In this document: piece by piece, positions 36,702 to 49,494 of the stretch | How the letters are laid out: every line of letters begins with the position of its first letter | Numbering within the stretch: position 1 is the stretch's first letter | Translations under genes and position numbers: made by a program | Notes under the pieces: model-generated | Database searches by the model: none | Told to the model about the DNA's origin: nothing | What the model saw: the letters and a program-made list of their open reading frames with translations, nothing else | Assembly (NCBI GenBank): GCA_034769895.1 | Contig: CM068375.1 | Location: forward strand, 257,639,268-257,703,267 | Length of the DNA: 64,000 nt | DNA from: Magicicada septendecula | Lineage: Eukaryota; Arthropoda; Insecta; Hemiptera; Cicadidae | Direction of reading: 5' to 3'

Positions 36702-38887
36702 TGTAACGAGCAGAAAATTTAAAAATTTTTAAATTTCACCTCGGCAGAGTACGTTCACACGAGGCAAGTGTCAACGACTTATGGTGGAGCAATAAATAAG
36801 GAGTAATGAGAAGGTGTCAGTGAAGCGTTGCTGACTTGACAATAGAAACGCATTAAGTGCAATCCAACTATAGAATTTGGTGGCGTAAGATGACAGGGAA
36901 AGTTTCGTCCAGAATTATTGCTCTCCGCAGCTGTAACAACGTAAGTGAGGACATTCACACCCGTACCAAGAATTGTAGCAGATGTGGCCGTGTTACGTCA
37001 GTAGACGATAAGCGACAAAAACAAGTGATGCTCCATACTACAATGAAACGGATACGCTGCACCTTAAGTAACAATACTGGAAGATAGGCTGACAAAAACT
37101 AAAGTCATGTTACACAGCTGGAGGTATCGTCTAATTGACAGACAAGAATTTACGAAGGGAAAGTTGGGGTGACTTCAACGACCAGCAGATGTTCGAAATT
37201 AGTAATAGCCAGAAAAAAGGGGTAAGAGCATAGAACAATACGCCAGGAAGACTGTAAGTAGAGATAATGGGAATCTATAGAAACGCAGAGTTTACACAGA
37301 CAATAGGCTGATAGACAAGCTGTTGATAGCCGTAGTTTCTTCGAAGCGGGTCAACGATCGTCAAGCCAGAGAGCAGGGAGACCTAAGGACCTATCAGAGA
37401 CCTTCAGCCAGCGAGAAATTTGATGGTGAGGGATGTTTCCATAGCAACTGAGACGAAGAACCTATCGGAAGAACTATGACGTAGGATTTTGACAGAGTGG
37501 GACAGTATTTTCCGAGAAAATCAAAAACTGACCAATCTCGAAAAGAAGTGGGCGTGAAGCGCGCCAGAGACAAAATTTTGAGTAGGGACGAATTAATAAA
37601 ACTAGCTGTCCAGGAAGACGGAGCGTCAGTCATACTCAATTTTTAGACAGTCAACACTCAAATTTTGAATAAGTATACTAAAGTCTTTACAGTTATAATT
37701 TTCAGACAGTTTACATTTCAATTATCAAGTAGTTTAACTACAAGTGCGAGAGACGGTATATTATAAACTTTCCATTGTTTATTCAAATCATTCGGAAGTT
37801 AGATAAATAACAAGGAACTTAAAACTTAATAATACATTCATATCGCGGTAGTGGAACTTTACCGGAGTGCGCAGTAACGGACTTAGTGAAATTTACACCA
37901 AGTGAACAATCAGACCGTTACACTAACAGACAGCATCACTTAACGACATACAAATTATTGGAACTTAATATTGTGTATCAACAACATAATGAACACGAAA
38001 CATTAAACAAACTAATCAATTATAGGATCGTTTGTGGAAGCAGCGACAAATGAAACTAGACATGTATATTGACTTTAAAACGAACACACAGCAAACACAG
38101 TAAGATAGAACATTGATTGAACACTGAACTTAAATTACCCACACATATACAAACACCTACACGAGTGGTCGGAAGAATAAAGTGATAAGTGGCAGTGATA
38201 AAACAAATTACTACGGAATGTATCTACGAGCCATCTCCATCACCAGAACGAGACTTCATCAACAACTAATGGATATTCACTAACCAAGTAACCACTATTA
38301 TAATTACTTCTAATTAATAACTTCTACTGACCTGGTTTCTTTCAAAGAATTCACACCTGAGAAATTTATTAAGAAAAGTAATGAGTAAAATTGAATAAAG
38401 TAGTTAATGAACGTATAAACAAAAGCTTATTTGGGATTTAATGAACGCATTAAATAAGTAGAATATTGAATTGTAACATCATTTGATTTATATATGTATG
38501 TATGTTTTTCTGTGTTTCAGCATATATTAAGATATATCTTTGTCTATTATAAATATGTATGTATTTCAGGTACAGCGACGTAACCTATGTACTATTATAA
38601 TATGTCATAAATGATAATTAAACTAGTATTTTAGTTAATCAGAAACATGCGTTCATTATTACCAATGCAACCCAAATATTAACCTAAAGTTTGAAAGAAT
38701 GCAAATAGATTTTAAGAGTTTCTTATGTTCAATTAAATAAATGATATCACGTATGTGTTGATGAGCATAGATAATTAGAATCATCATTAAGATTAAATTA
38801 TACACATACATGTCAGAGATTGATAATTTTATATATTTAATAATTAATTTATTGTGCAATCATTACGCATATAAAATTAGTGTTGTA
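36702..38887 (+). repeat. Left LTR of the gypsy element
   Basis: Starts TGTAACGAGCAG and ends AGTGTTGTA. At 2186 bp it is long for the group. Non-coding; short ORFs inside are duplicated in the right LTR and are not credible. Confidence 0.9.
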
Positions 38888-38890
38888 AAA

Positions 38891-38908
38891 TGGCGCCCAT
38901 TCGCACGG
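38891..38908 (+). other. Primer-binding site of the gypsy element
   Basis: TGGCGCCCATTCGCACGG lies three bases past the LTR. Its first eight bases match the Lys-tRNA-type binding site used by many gypsy elements. Confidence 0.6.
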
Positions 38909-39035
38909 CATGATACGTATTAACACAGATTGTTAACACGTACAGCTTAGGTAAAGAACAGGCAGTAGAAATAGTAGAAAAGTAGTGTCATAGAAGTAGA
39001 AGTAAGATAAGTGTTATTAGTGTAAGTCAGTTTGA

Positions 39036-40754
39036 ATGATTACGCGCAGTAGGGCTAAAATGGCGAGCAATTCAGACAGTGTAGAATTTGATATTAATAA
39101 CCAATTAGGCGTAGTAAATACCGAGGACAATACTACACCTAGTGAACCAAGTAGCGTGATAGAGAGTCCAGAAGATAGGGCGCGAGGACAGACATCGAAA
39201 CCAGAAGATGGGACTCTACAAATGTTAATGGAGTTCATGCGTCAACAAGAAAAGAAACAAGAAGAACGAAGCATGAAACTGGAAGAAAATATTAAATTAA
39301 TTAGCGAAGAAAGTAACAGAAAACAAGAAAAAAATATTAAATTAATTAGAGAAGAAAGTATTCGATTAATAAGTGAAAAATTCGACCAGCAGAAGGAAGA
39401 TCAAAAGGAAGGTAATAGATTAATTAATGAAAAGTTAGAAAAACAAAATGAAAAACTCGACCAGCATAAGGAAGAGATGACACAAATAAGGTCCGAGATA
39501 CGTGACTACCAGCAGACTTGGGAAAGAAAGGTTGATGAATTACAGAAAAAACAAGATGATGTCGTGAGAGAGTTGAGAGAAGAAGCCGACAAGAAGTACG
39601 TAGAAATACAAGAGAAACAAGATAACGATCGACAAGAATGGATGGCGGCGGTACACTCTACCCAGACGACCGTTAAAAAGATTAACCACAAGTTCGATGT
39701 TCACGTTAAGGATTACAATAAGAAGCACGAAGAACTCAAGGCCGAGATGCACAATACCATACTGCAGAGACAACAGGAGCAAGAAGGAACAAATAGTAAT
39801 ATTATACAAAAATTAGAAGACGTAGACGGTAGACAACGTTCAACAGAACAGAAGTTGGACGAGACTACGAAAGAAAAGACAACTAGGATCGAAGAATTAA
39901 AGGGACATTTAAATAAGGTAAGAGAAAACCAAGAGAGGTTACAGCGACAACTGATGGAAGGTGATTGTGGAATGTTAAATCGAATTAACGGACCTAACCA
40001 CAATGATCTCAAATATAATGGCACAGACAGATTCCCTATGGAATTCCTCAAAGAACTGTCCGAAGTTCAAGAGTTATATTATCCCGCTGACAATATCAAG
40101 TGGATTGGCAAACATCTGGAGTTAGACGCAGGAATTTGGTGGCGAGTGATACGTGACCAGATATCAAACTTCGCAGAATTCAAGGAAGCGTTCTCTCTAA
40201 AATATTGGGGCCAGGAACGACAGGACAGTATCCGGGACCATTTGGAGTTTGGCAGATTTGATTGGCGCGGACCAGTTACTGCTATTCAATATATTGAACG
40301 GATTTTATTGGAAAGTAAGCAGTTAACACCTACTTTGTCTGATTATCAGTTAATACGTAAGATATCTCGTCACTTTGGGCGGGACATCCAGCTTGCGGTG
40401 GTCACAAGAGGAATTGTGACGATACCAAACTTCGAATCTCTGATCATCGAGTATTCGCAGATTCAACCAAGAATTAATAGAGAAGCGAACTATGCAGCAA
40501 ACGAGGGAAGAAATGCGTATAAGGAAGGTGAAAGTAGCCTGAACAAAGGAGGCGGTATACAGAAGAAAACATGGGGTGACAGACCTGCCATAAATAACCA
40601 GCCCCGTAACGCAGACCGGCGCGCTGTCAACACAATAGAGTTTACAAACACGACAGCTGGTGCATCGGGCACTCAACCTAAAAGAAATCGTCAACAAGAA
40701 GAGGAAAAAAAAATCCCTCCACCCATTAACAAAGATAGCCGTCAAAACAAATGA
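39036..40754 (+). CDS. Gag of the gypsy element (572 aa)
   Basis: After a short acidic N-terminus, residues about 65-300 form one long, highly charged coiled coil (Glu/Lys/Gln-rich, with repeated ENIKLIxEES-type phrases). A capsid-like region follows at about 315-470 (YNGTDRFPMEFLKEL, then WWRVIRDQ, and FKEAFSLKYWG). The basic, Asn/Gln-rich tail lacks a CCHC knuckle. The start is the first ATG after the primer-binding site region. The pol frame opens about 95 nt before this frame ends, in another frame, as in Ty3/gypsy elements that use programmed frameshifting. Confidence 0.85.
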   Translation: MITRSRAKMASNSDSVEFDINNQLGVVNTEDNTTPSEPSSVIESPEDRARGQTSKPEDGTLQMLMEFMRQQEKKQEERSMKLEENIKLISEESNRKQEKNIKLIREESIRLISEKFDQQKEDQKEGNRLINEKLEKQNEKLDQHKEEMTQIRSEIRDYQQTWERKVDELQKKQDDVVRELREEADKKYVEIQEKQDNDRQEWMAAVHSTQTTVKKINHKFDVHVKDYNKKHEELKAEMHNTILQRQQEQEGTNSNIIQKLEDVDGRQRSTEQKLDETTKEKTTRIEELKGHLNKVRENQERLQRQLMEGDCGMLNRINGPNHNDLKYNGTDRFPMEFLKELSEVQELYYPADNIKWIGKHLELDAGIWWRVIRDQISNFAEFKEAFSLKYWGQERQDSIRDHLEFGRFDWRGPVTAIQYIERILLESKQLTPTLSDYQLIRKISRHFGRDIQLAVVTRGIVTIPNFESLIIEYSQIQPRINREANYAANEGRNAYKEGESSLNKGGGIQKKTWGDRPAINNQPRNADRRAVNTIEFTNTTAGASGTQPKRNRQQEEEKKIPPPINKDSRQNK

Positions 40755-43700
40755 CTACCAGACGAATATTATCCTACCGGATTTACGAAGCGATTTATTG
40801 TGTAATGATGATGAAGAAATTTCTCAACGAATAATCAGGTGTCCAGAGATAAATATCAAGTTCAACAATAATGTTAGTGTACAAGCGTTAATCGATACTG
40901 GATCTGTAATAGCTGGGTTATCTGAGTCGTGGTTTCACCAAAACAAACATGACATTACACCTTATGAAATATTACCGATGTCTAACACATTAATAGTTAG
41001 CGCAGTTGGTAATAAATCAAAGCTAATCAGAAAACAAATATTATGTGATATCTATATTGAAGAAATTAAATATGAATGTGTTTTCCTAATAATACCAGAT
41101 TTGATAAAACCATGCATATTAGGAACCAATTTTCTTCAAGAAACAGGGTGTCTCATTGACATGGGAAGAAGAATCGTCGAGATAAGAAGAGAGGATAACG
41201 AAGCGACGTACACGGTGCCTATGATGCATATAGAAGTGGTGGACGTGGAAGAAGAGGAAGAGATCATCAGAAACATTAACAAGAAGATAGAAAGTATAGA
41301 ATGCGGAGATAGAGGAACGTTGGAAAGATTAAGGGAGATTCTAATAAGAAATTGTAGTTTATTCAGAGAATTCCCCGGAAGAATCGATGGGTATGTCCAC
41401 GAGTTCAGAGTCACCGACCAGACACCGTACTTCCAGAGAGGATGGCCTGTCCCATTAGCCTATAAAGGGAAGGTAGATGAGGAGATTCGGAAAATGTTAC
41501 GGTATGGGGTCATTGAGAGATGCAACAGCGCATATATCAACCCACTAGTTACGGTAATCAAGAAGGACGGTAGCGTACGATTGTGTTTGGATGCGAGGAA
41601 GGTGAACAGTGTGACTATCCCAGACTACGAGGGTGCCCCTCCAATAAACGACATTTTGGCGAGATGTGGAGAGATGAAGTACTTATCTACCGTAGATCTA
41701 ACTAGCAGTTTCTGGCAAGTACCACTGAAGTCGGAATGCCGGAACTTCACCGCTTTTATGTACGACGGCAAGTGTTATCGTTTTACAGTTACACCATTCG
41801 GTCTGAGTACCAGTTCTGCTGCACTGACCAGGGGATTGGACACAGTACTGGACGAAGAAGTAAAAGAGAATACCATTATTTATGTCGACGATTTCCTGTG
41901 TTATTCAGAAGATTTAGAAACGCATTTGTTACATTTAGACTTATTATTATCTAATTTAAGAAGGGCAAATTTAACCATCAATTTGGAGAAGTCGCAGTTC
42001 TTCAGACAAGAAATCGCGTACCTCGGTTATCAACTAACAACGCAAGGAATACGAGCAACGGACGAGAAGATAGATGCCATTATGAAGTTCCCTGCACCTC
42101 GGAACCAAAAACAATTAAAAGGTTTCCTGGGGTTGACAAATTTCTATAATCGTTTTACAGACAAATACGCTGAAACTACTAAACCATTACTGGAGTTGCT
42201 ACGGAAGGGACAGAAATTCACCTGGACACAGGAATTAAATGAATGCTTTCAGCAGGTTAAAAGGTTATTCGTAGAAACAGTCATCTTAAAGTTTCCCCGA
42301 ATAAACCAAAGATATTATATGCAATGTGACGCCAGCAACTTAGCATATGGCGGACAACTATATCAATTGGACGAAGAAGGAAGAATTGGAGTAATAGCTT
42401 TTACCAGCAGGACATTCAAGGGTGCGGAAATAAATTATTACACTACGGAGAAGGAGCTTTTGTGTATTGTAAGATGTCTTGAGCGGTTCCGTATATACAT
42501 ACTAGGACAACCGTTAACCATCATTACTGATAATAAAGCACTGACTTTTATGAATAAATGTCATTTAAACAACTCGCGTTTTACACGCTGGATCTTAAGT
42601 ATTCAGGAGTACAAATTTGACATTGTCCATTGTAGAGGTAAGGACAATATTATTGCCGATCTTCTGAGCAGAAATCCAGAAGATGCCACACCAGAAGTAA
42701 TTAGTGACAATATTTCCGAATATTTAATTAACCACCTGACAATCAAAATGGATAAGAAGGTAAGCAAGATCCTAATGGATATTGGAAGGCACCAAATTCA
42801 AGATCATAAGCTTAAGTATATTATTGATAAGATTAAGGAAAATTGTATAGATAAGAAATTAAATAAATTTTATAGATTCGTCGATGAGAAATTGTACAGA
42901 TTACGCAAAGGAGAGTGGAAACTATACGTACCGAACAGTGTGTCTGGCGAAATAATTGCTGAAATACACCGTATGTATGGGCATCCCGGTGCGAAGAGAT
43001 GTATCAAATTATTGCAAGAGTACTTTACCATGGACGGAATGTTAAAGAGGGTGAAAAATTACGTACGGACTTGCGACACTTGTCAGAAAAAAAAGGATTC
43101 CGGCAACAGAAATTCGTTCGGAGGAACAAAAGCCATAATACCGTTACGCAAGGGTGACCTTGTGAGCGCGGACTATTACGGACCGTTACCTGCTTCGTCT
43201 AGCGGGGTGAGGTATCTATTTATTATGGTTGACAACTTTACCAAATACGTACGACTTTTCACACTTCGAAGGGCAACGACCGTCGCTACACTGAGGAGAG
43301 TACACCAATATTGTGAAGAACTAGGATCTCCTAGAGTGATTATCACAGACAACGGAACGCAATTTTCATCTAAAAAATAGTTAGATGGATTAACTGAACT
43401 AAATATCCAACCACGATTTACCGCAATAAGGAACCCTTGTGCGAATCTGGCTGAAAGAATCAACAGACAGCTTGGGAACTTATTTAGGATCTTTGTTGGT
43501 GATCAACATACAAGGTGGTCGCGTTACGTACCAATCGTCGAGAGTTGTATTAACGAAACGTACCACGAGACGATAGAAGTAACACCGTACGAAGCTCAGC
43601 TCGGAAAAAAACCTCCCAGAGCGTGGGAAAAATACATCAACAAGGATATGCTCCTAGTTAAAGGGGTAGATCATAACCAAATATTTATCAAAATGAAGGA

Positions 43701-43971
43701 GAAGAGAGAAAAACAAGCAAAATTATGTAATGAAACTAAAACCATTACAAGATTCAACATTGGTGAGAAAGTGTTAATCAGAACATATCATAAATCGGAC
43801 GCGGTCCAGAAAAGAATTGAAAAATTTTGCGAACTGTACTGCGGACCATATAAAGTGCATCAAATTCTCGGAGAAGCTACTTATCTACTCGTTGATTGCG
43901 ATGATGACAAGAAACTCCGTGGAAAATTTAATGCCAGACAATTGAAAAAATACTATGAACCAGAGAATTGA
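40660..43971 (+). mobile_element. Pol region of the gypsy element (PR-RT-RH-IN), about one break
   Basis: Domains run in order: aspartic protease (ALIDTGSV), reverse transcriptase with a YVDDF catalytic box, RNase H (TDNKAL and DLLSR), integrase with an HHCC zinc finger (GHPGAKRC ... CDTCQKKK) and a catalytic-core segment (SADYYGPLP, ITDNGTQF), then a C-terminal chromatin- or DNA-binding-like part (FNIGEKVLIRTY, KFNARQLKKYYEP). RT-integrase order places it in Ty3/gypsy (Metaviridae). The coding region is interrupted about once. Confidence 0.9.
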
Positions 43972-44956
43972 AGATGAAGGAAGAAATAGAAGAAGATGTC
44001 TTAAGAAGCTAGCCGATGCTGATGAATCAACTGCGTTAGGGTAATTGACGCGGTGATATCATTCAAGCTGGCTTATCCAAGAAAGTTATGTACTTTAATT
44101 GTTGAAACATAACATCAAAATGTATTTAGTCAATTAAGCACTAATTAAATGTTAGATAATAAGATAAATTAACATTTAGTGTGACATTTTAGAAAAATAT
44201 TGCAGTGAATGCAAAGGACATTTAATTGCTATTAATTGATTTATATGGTAATAAGTTAAAAGGACAAAGTGAGAAAAATGGACACTTAAAATCAGATAAG
44301 TGATAATATTCAACGAACTAGATAGTGAATGAACTTTATTAATGCGAGCGTATGTAATTAGTAGGTTAGGATTATAAACGATGTTATCATGAAGTAGGTA
44401 AATCATTAAAACAAAATGTAATACGTGTATGTAAATTATTGAGATAAGTACAATTAACATAGCGATTGTGTCAATTAACAATCTAATTTTAAAATAACAG
44501 TTTAAAAGATTTTATTGGTAAGATCATTAGTAGTGTACAAAGGTGTATATGTATAGGAGATTTTCTTTGATATCATGTAAAGGTTACATTGAACCGCTTA
44601 ACTGTTTGATAATATCTTGTGAATATGATATTTTAGAAGGTAAAATTTTATTCAATTGATGAAATTATTTAATGGCTTATGGAATTTATGATTTGTCTTA
44701 TAATTATAAGAATAAGGTATTTATATGTCAATTCGACAATGTGAAATGCGTTCAGCTATCCCAAATAGCTGGCAATAAATTCAGAGAACCAATTTAAACC
44801 AAAAGGGGGTGTACCACTGGTCATATAAGCTTTTGAAAGTAGGTTATTGTGTATACCTTCCCCTGAAGAAGATGGACACGAGGCGACGTACAGGGCGCAG
44901 AATTTAGATTTGAGTTGTTCCCAGAGGTCACATCGTCAAATCGAAATTGAGGACAC

Positions 44957-47142
44957 TGTAACGAGCAGAAAATTTTAAAATTTTTAAATTTCACCTCGGC
45001 AGAGTACGTTCACACGAGGCAAGTGTCAACGACTTATGGTGGAGCAATAAATAAGGAGTAATGAGAAGGTGTCAGTGAAGCGTTGCTGACTTGACAATAG
45101 AAACGCATTAAGTGCAATCCAACTATAGAATTTGGTGGCGTAAGATGACAGGGAAAGTTTCGTCCAGAATTATTGCTCTCCGCAGCTGTAACAACGTAAG
45201 TGAGGACATTCACACCCGTACCAAGAATTGTAGCAGATGTGGCCGTGTTACGTCAGTAGACGATAAGCGACAAAAACAAGTGATGCTCCATACTACAATG
45301 AAACGGATACGCTGCACCTTAAGTAACAATACTGGAAGATAGGCTGACAAAAACTAAAGTCATGTTACACAGCTGGAGGTATCGTCTAATTGACAGACAA
45401 GAATTTACGAAGGGAAAGTTGGGGTGACTTCAACGACCAGCAGATGTTCGAAATTAGTAATAGCCAGAAAAAAGGGGTAAGAGCATAGAACAATACGCCA
45501 GGAAGACTGTAAGTAGAGATAATGGGAATCTATAGAAACGCAGAGTTTACACAGACAATAGGCTGATAGACAAGCTGTTGATAGCCGTAGTTTCTTCGAA
45601 GCGGGTCAACGATCGTCAAGCCAGAGAGCAGGGAGACCTAAGGACCTATCAGAGACCTTCAGCCAGCGAGAAATTTGATGGTGAGGGATGTTTCCATAGC
45701 AACTGAGACGAAGAACCTATCGGAAGAACTATGACGTAGGATTTTGACAGAGTGGGACAGTATTTTCCGAGAAAATCAAAAACTGACCAATCTCGAAAAG
45801 AAGTGGGCGTGAAGCGCGCCAGAGACAAAATTTTGAGTAGGGACGAATTAATAAAACTAGCTGTCCAGGAAGACGGAGCGTCAGTCATACTCAATTTTTA
45901 GACAGTCAACACTCAAATTTTGAATAAGTATACTAAAGTCTTTACAGTTATAATTTTCAGACAGTTTACATTTCAATTATCAAGTAGTTTAACTACAAGT
46001 GCGAGAGACGGTATATTATAAACTTTCCATTGTTTATTCAAATCATTCGGAAGTTAGATAAATAACAAGGAACTTAAAACTTAATAATACATTCATATCG
46101 CGGTAGTGGAACTTTACCGGAGTGCGCAGTAACGGACTTAGTGAAATTTACACCAAGTGAACAATCAGACCGTTACACTAACAGACAGCATCACTTAACG
46201 ACATACAAATTATTGGAACTTAATATTGTGTATCAACAACATAATGAACACGAAACATTAAACAAACTAATCAATTATAGGATCGTTTGTGGAAGCAGCG
46301 ACAAATGAAACTAGACATGTATATTGACTTTAAAACGAACACACAGCAAACACAGTAAGATAGAACATTGATTGAACACTGAACTTAAATTACCCACACA
46401 TATACAAACACCTACACGAGTGGTCGGAAGAATAAAGTGATAAGTGGCAGTGATAAAACAAATTACTACGGAATGTATCTACGAGCCATCTCCATCACCA
46501 GAACGAGACTTCATCAACAACTAATGGATATTCACTAACCAAGTAACCACTATTATAATTACTTCTAATTAATAACTTCTACTGACCTGGTTTCTTTCAA
46601 AGAATTCACACCTGAGAAATTTATTAAGAAAAGTAATGAGTAAAATTGAATAAAGTAGTTAATGAACGTATAAACAAAAGCTTATTTGGGATTTAATGAA
46701 CGCATTAAATAAGTAGAATATTGAATTGTAACATCATTTGATTTATATATGTATGTATGTTTTTCTGTGTTTCAGCATATATTAAGATATATCTTTGTCT
46801 ATTATAAATATGTATGTATTTCAGGTACAGCGACGTAACCTATGTACTATTATAATATGTCATAAATGATAATTAAACTAGTATTTTAGTTAATCAGAAA
46901 CATGCGTTCATTATTACCAATGCAACCCAAATATTAACCTAAAGTTTGAAAGAATGCAAATAGATTTTAAGAGTTTCTTATGTTCAATTAAATAAATGAT
47001 ATCACGTATGTGTTGATGAGCATAGATAATTAGAATCATCATTAAGATTAAATTATACACATACATGTCAGAGATTGATAATTTTATATATTTAATAATT
47101 AATTTATTGTGCAATCATTACGCATATAAAATTAGTGTTGTA
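44957..47142 (+). repeat. Right LTR of the gypsy element
   Basis: 2186 bp, same length and essentially the same sequence as the left LTR. It is followed directly by the GTGT target duplication. Confidence 0.9.
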
Positions 47143-47146
47143 GTGT

Positions 47147-47801
47147 TGTCCGCATAAGGTGATACGCAAGTATTACAGTAATATAAGAAGGACAGTAATA
47201 CAATCTGTAACATGGGGATAAGCCGCTGGTGGAAATCAGCGGAGATCCGCTATCGAGTAGATGTATTGGGGGATTGAAAGTTGTCTTTATTGAAGATGAT
47301 GTACAGAAGCAGGCTAATGGTTAGCCCTGTGAAACACCAGCATTGGAATTGGTAATTGGAATGGTACCAAGAGATGCTAACGGATTCTGACTTGTTCACT
47401 GAGACATCTAAGAAATTTAATAGCCGTTTTATAATGCTGGAGGGAAATGGTATTCAAAGATGTAAAATCTACAGCCATTGTGTCAGGCGAAGTGAAAAGT
47501 TTAACAGATGTCGAGTATGTGCTTGTAGTCGCGTATCTTTCACTTACTGTAATCACAATTTTTTTCCATTCTTTGTTTTCCTTTACGGAGTCTAACATTG
47601 CATTATACTTTTTATTTCATTCACAGACTTTTGCAATTAGACTTTGCAATTAATCCCAGATTTTTAGGTCTCCCTCTTTTCTTATTCTTTTCAATTTTCG
47701 TTTCCCACACTCTTTTCAGTCGTCGTGCCTCTACCATCTTAGTTGACCTCTTCCTATACTTCCAATATGTTTCTGTGACTCTCATCTAATATTTACATTT
47801 C
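47147..47801. other. Unassigned sequence right of the gypsy element
   Basis: Continuation of the pre-insertion DNA. Short ORFs here (63-79 codons) overlap in several frames and show no domain. Confidence 0.4.
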
Positions 47802-47867
47802 TAATAAATTGTATAGACTGGTAATGACCTTAATCTAATGCCTTCCTTGCAACTTTTGATTGTTTGC

Positions 47868-47910
47868 GTAACGACGCGTTTCAGGAACACATTCCCATCA
47901 TCAGATTATA
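47868..47910 (-). ncRNA. Hammerhead ribozyme motif (minus strand), canonical core
   Basis: The minus strand reads CTGATGA (47904-47898), a stem-II hairpin GGAA-type arm with TTCC, then GAAAC GC GTC. All core bases and the GTC cleavage triplet are present. The stem-III sequence ACGCGT is a palindrome, as in dimer-acting Penelope-type hammerheads. Stem I can pair as TAAT with GTTA, with one wobble. Confidence 0.65.
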
Positions 47911-48046
47911 AAAATGAAATCATGAATTAATCACTCGTCGTTAAGTTTAAAATAAAACCACTGCACAACATTCGAATACACGCTAACACATAGCTATACT
48001 GTGGGCCTGACGTGTACACCCTACGTTCAGGATTTTTATTGTTCCA

Positions 48047-48081
48047 CTGATGATGGCAGCCATTGGAGCTGCCGAAACGTT
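48047..48081 (+). ncRNA. Hammerhead ribozyme motif (plus strand)
   Basis: Identical core to the motif at 35246: CTGATGA, stem II GGCAGC/GCTGCC, GAAAC, GTT. Cleavage triplet GTT. Confidence 0.6.
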
Positions 48082-48141
48082 TGGTTTGGAAATAAACCAT
48101 GGACCACGGCCAAACAGCCCGGATAACTTTGATCATAGAAC

Positions 48142-49360
48142 TGACACCGGCCGTGAAAGCCTGAGGACAATGTTAAGATTATTTCTGATAGAACTGTGCC
48201 ATCAAATTGTAGAGCTATAAGCTTCATAAATACAGGTTACAAATTATATGGAAAAATTATTAATGACATTGTTCTACCTCGGATATTTTACTTCTTCACG
48301 AACAGGCAGGATTTCGTAAGGACCGCTATTGAATTGATGACGTAATCTCTTTGAAAATACTATTTTAGAAAAGAAGAGCATTTAATTTGGAGCCACACCT
48401 TACCTTCACTGACTACAAGAAAGCAGCTGATAGAGTTCACAGATCCATTGTATGGGGCTTTATGTGTAAGAGGGTTTGCACTAAACATCTTATGAACGTT
48501 ATAAAAAGTTTATACTATTGTACAATGATAGTAATCTCTTTAAGAGAGAATTTCACAGAAGAGAATCAGGGAGTTCGTCAAGAATGTAGCATATCTCTAA
48601 CATTGTTTATTATCTGTATTGATGGCATTGTTAGAGAGTGGAAATGAAGAGTGAAATACAATTCAGAGTAAGTAACACAAGAATACAATGCTATTTGCGA
48701 ATGATCAGGTAATTATCCAAAACAATAAATGCACGTTCCAGAGATCGGTGTTTCAACTTCACTAAGTCTGTTTAAATTACAACACGAAAATGTTTGTGAA
48801 GAAGACAAGAACTGTGGCATTTATGGGCAAATACCCCTTGCAAACACACATTGTGTTGGATAATAAGAGTATAGAGCAGATGTCACATTTCCGCTACCTT
48901 GGCTGTGACATTTCTTATGATGTGGATTATGATGTGATCATAAGTTGGCTAAGTTTCAGTAAATATGTAGCACAATAATTCGTCCAGCGTTATCAAGGAA
49001 AACAAAGAAACAGGCTTGACTAAAATTTTATATGGTAATGGCTGGCTGTGTATTGTTCTGAAACTTGGGTTCCTACGAAAAAACATCTGATTAGAATACT
49101 GGCATCGGACATGAGATTCTTTCAATTTGTTAAAGGCTGCACATGAAGAGATAGACTCTACAGTGCAGACGTTTGCAAAGAGTTGAACATTTTTAATATC
49201 TAGATCGCATTTCAGAAAACGAAGAGAGATGGTTGCTCATCTAAACAGGATGCCAGTTGGCAGGTTGCCTAAGGAAAATTGGCAATACAAGCCTGTTGGA
49301 CAAAAAATTATAGTAAGACCTAGAAAGCGTTGTTGAAATGGCTATATTCTGTGGGAACGG
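48142..49360 (+). mobile_element. Decayed LINE, reverse transcriptase to C-terminus
   Basis: Plus-strand pieces follow the order of a non-LTR RT: SNCRAISFINTGYKLYGKII (finger), FTDYKKAADRVHR (the FxDxxKAFDxV box), NQGVRQECSISLTLF, then KTRTVAFMGKYP and HFRYLGCDIS, a RRDRLYS-type stretch and a PVGRLPKENWQYKP-type tail. Several frameshifts and stops; the YADD segment is not recognisable. The 5' end is lost at the composite repeat. Confidence 0.75.
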
Positions 49361-49494
49361 AACAGATGATTCGCCTAGTCCCTGATGGACGAAAAAGACT
49401 AATGCTTTCGGATGCGCAACGAAAATATTTTCTAGATAATTATCAGCTTCTTGAGCTTGACCTATAATAAAGAAAAAACTATCATAGTACTTAC

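Larger units (their letters stand above)
36702..47142 (+). mobile_element. Ty3/gypsy LTR retrotransposon, nearly whole and very young
   Basis: 10441 bp with two 2186-bp LTRs that I can distinguish at only about one base, a 4-bp target duplication GTGT (36698-36701, 47143-47146), a primer-binding site (TGGCGCCC, Lys-tRNA-like) three bases after the left LTR, and gag followed by protease-RT-RNase H-integrase in gypsy order. No envelope gene. The pol region shows about one break, so this copy is probably not autonomous. It lies in a presumed intron of the minus-strand cysteine-rich gene, in the opposite orientation. Confidence 0.92.
47802..48141. repeat. Composite repeat with two hammerhead motifs, copy 2
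   Basis: Same family as 34862-35340, lacking about 140 bp of its middle. It carries both motifs, on opposite strands, and again abuts LINE reverse-transcriptase sequence at its right end. Confidence 0.7.

Noticed and set aside
36124-36732. Several ORFs of 60-122 codons left of the gypsy element
   Set aside because: They overlap on both strands and cross the LTR boundary; no family resemblance.
47356-47789. Overlapping ORFs of 63-79 codons
   Set aside because: Several frames are open for short distances on both strands, with hydrophobic low-complexity translations and no splice or domain support.
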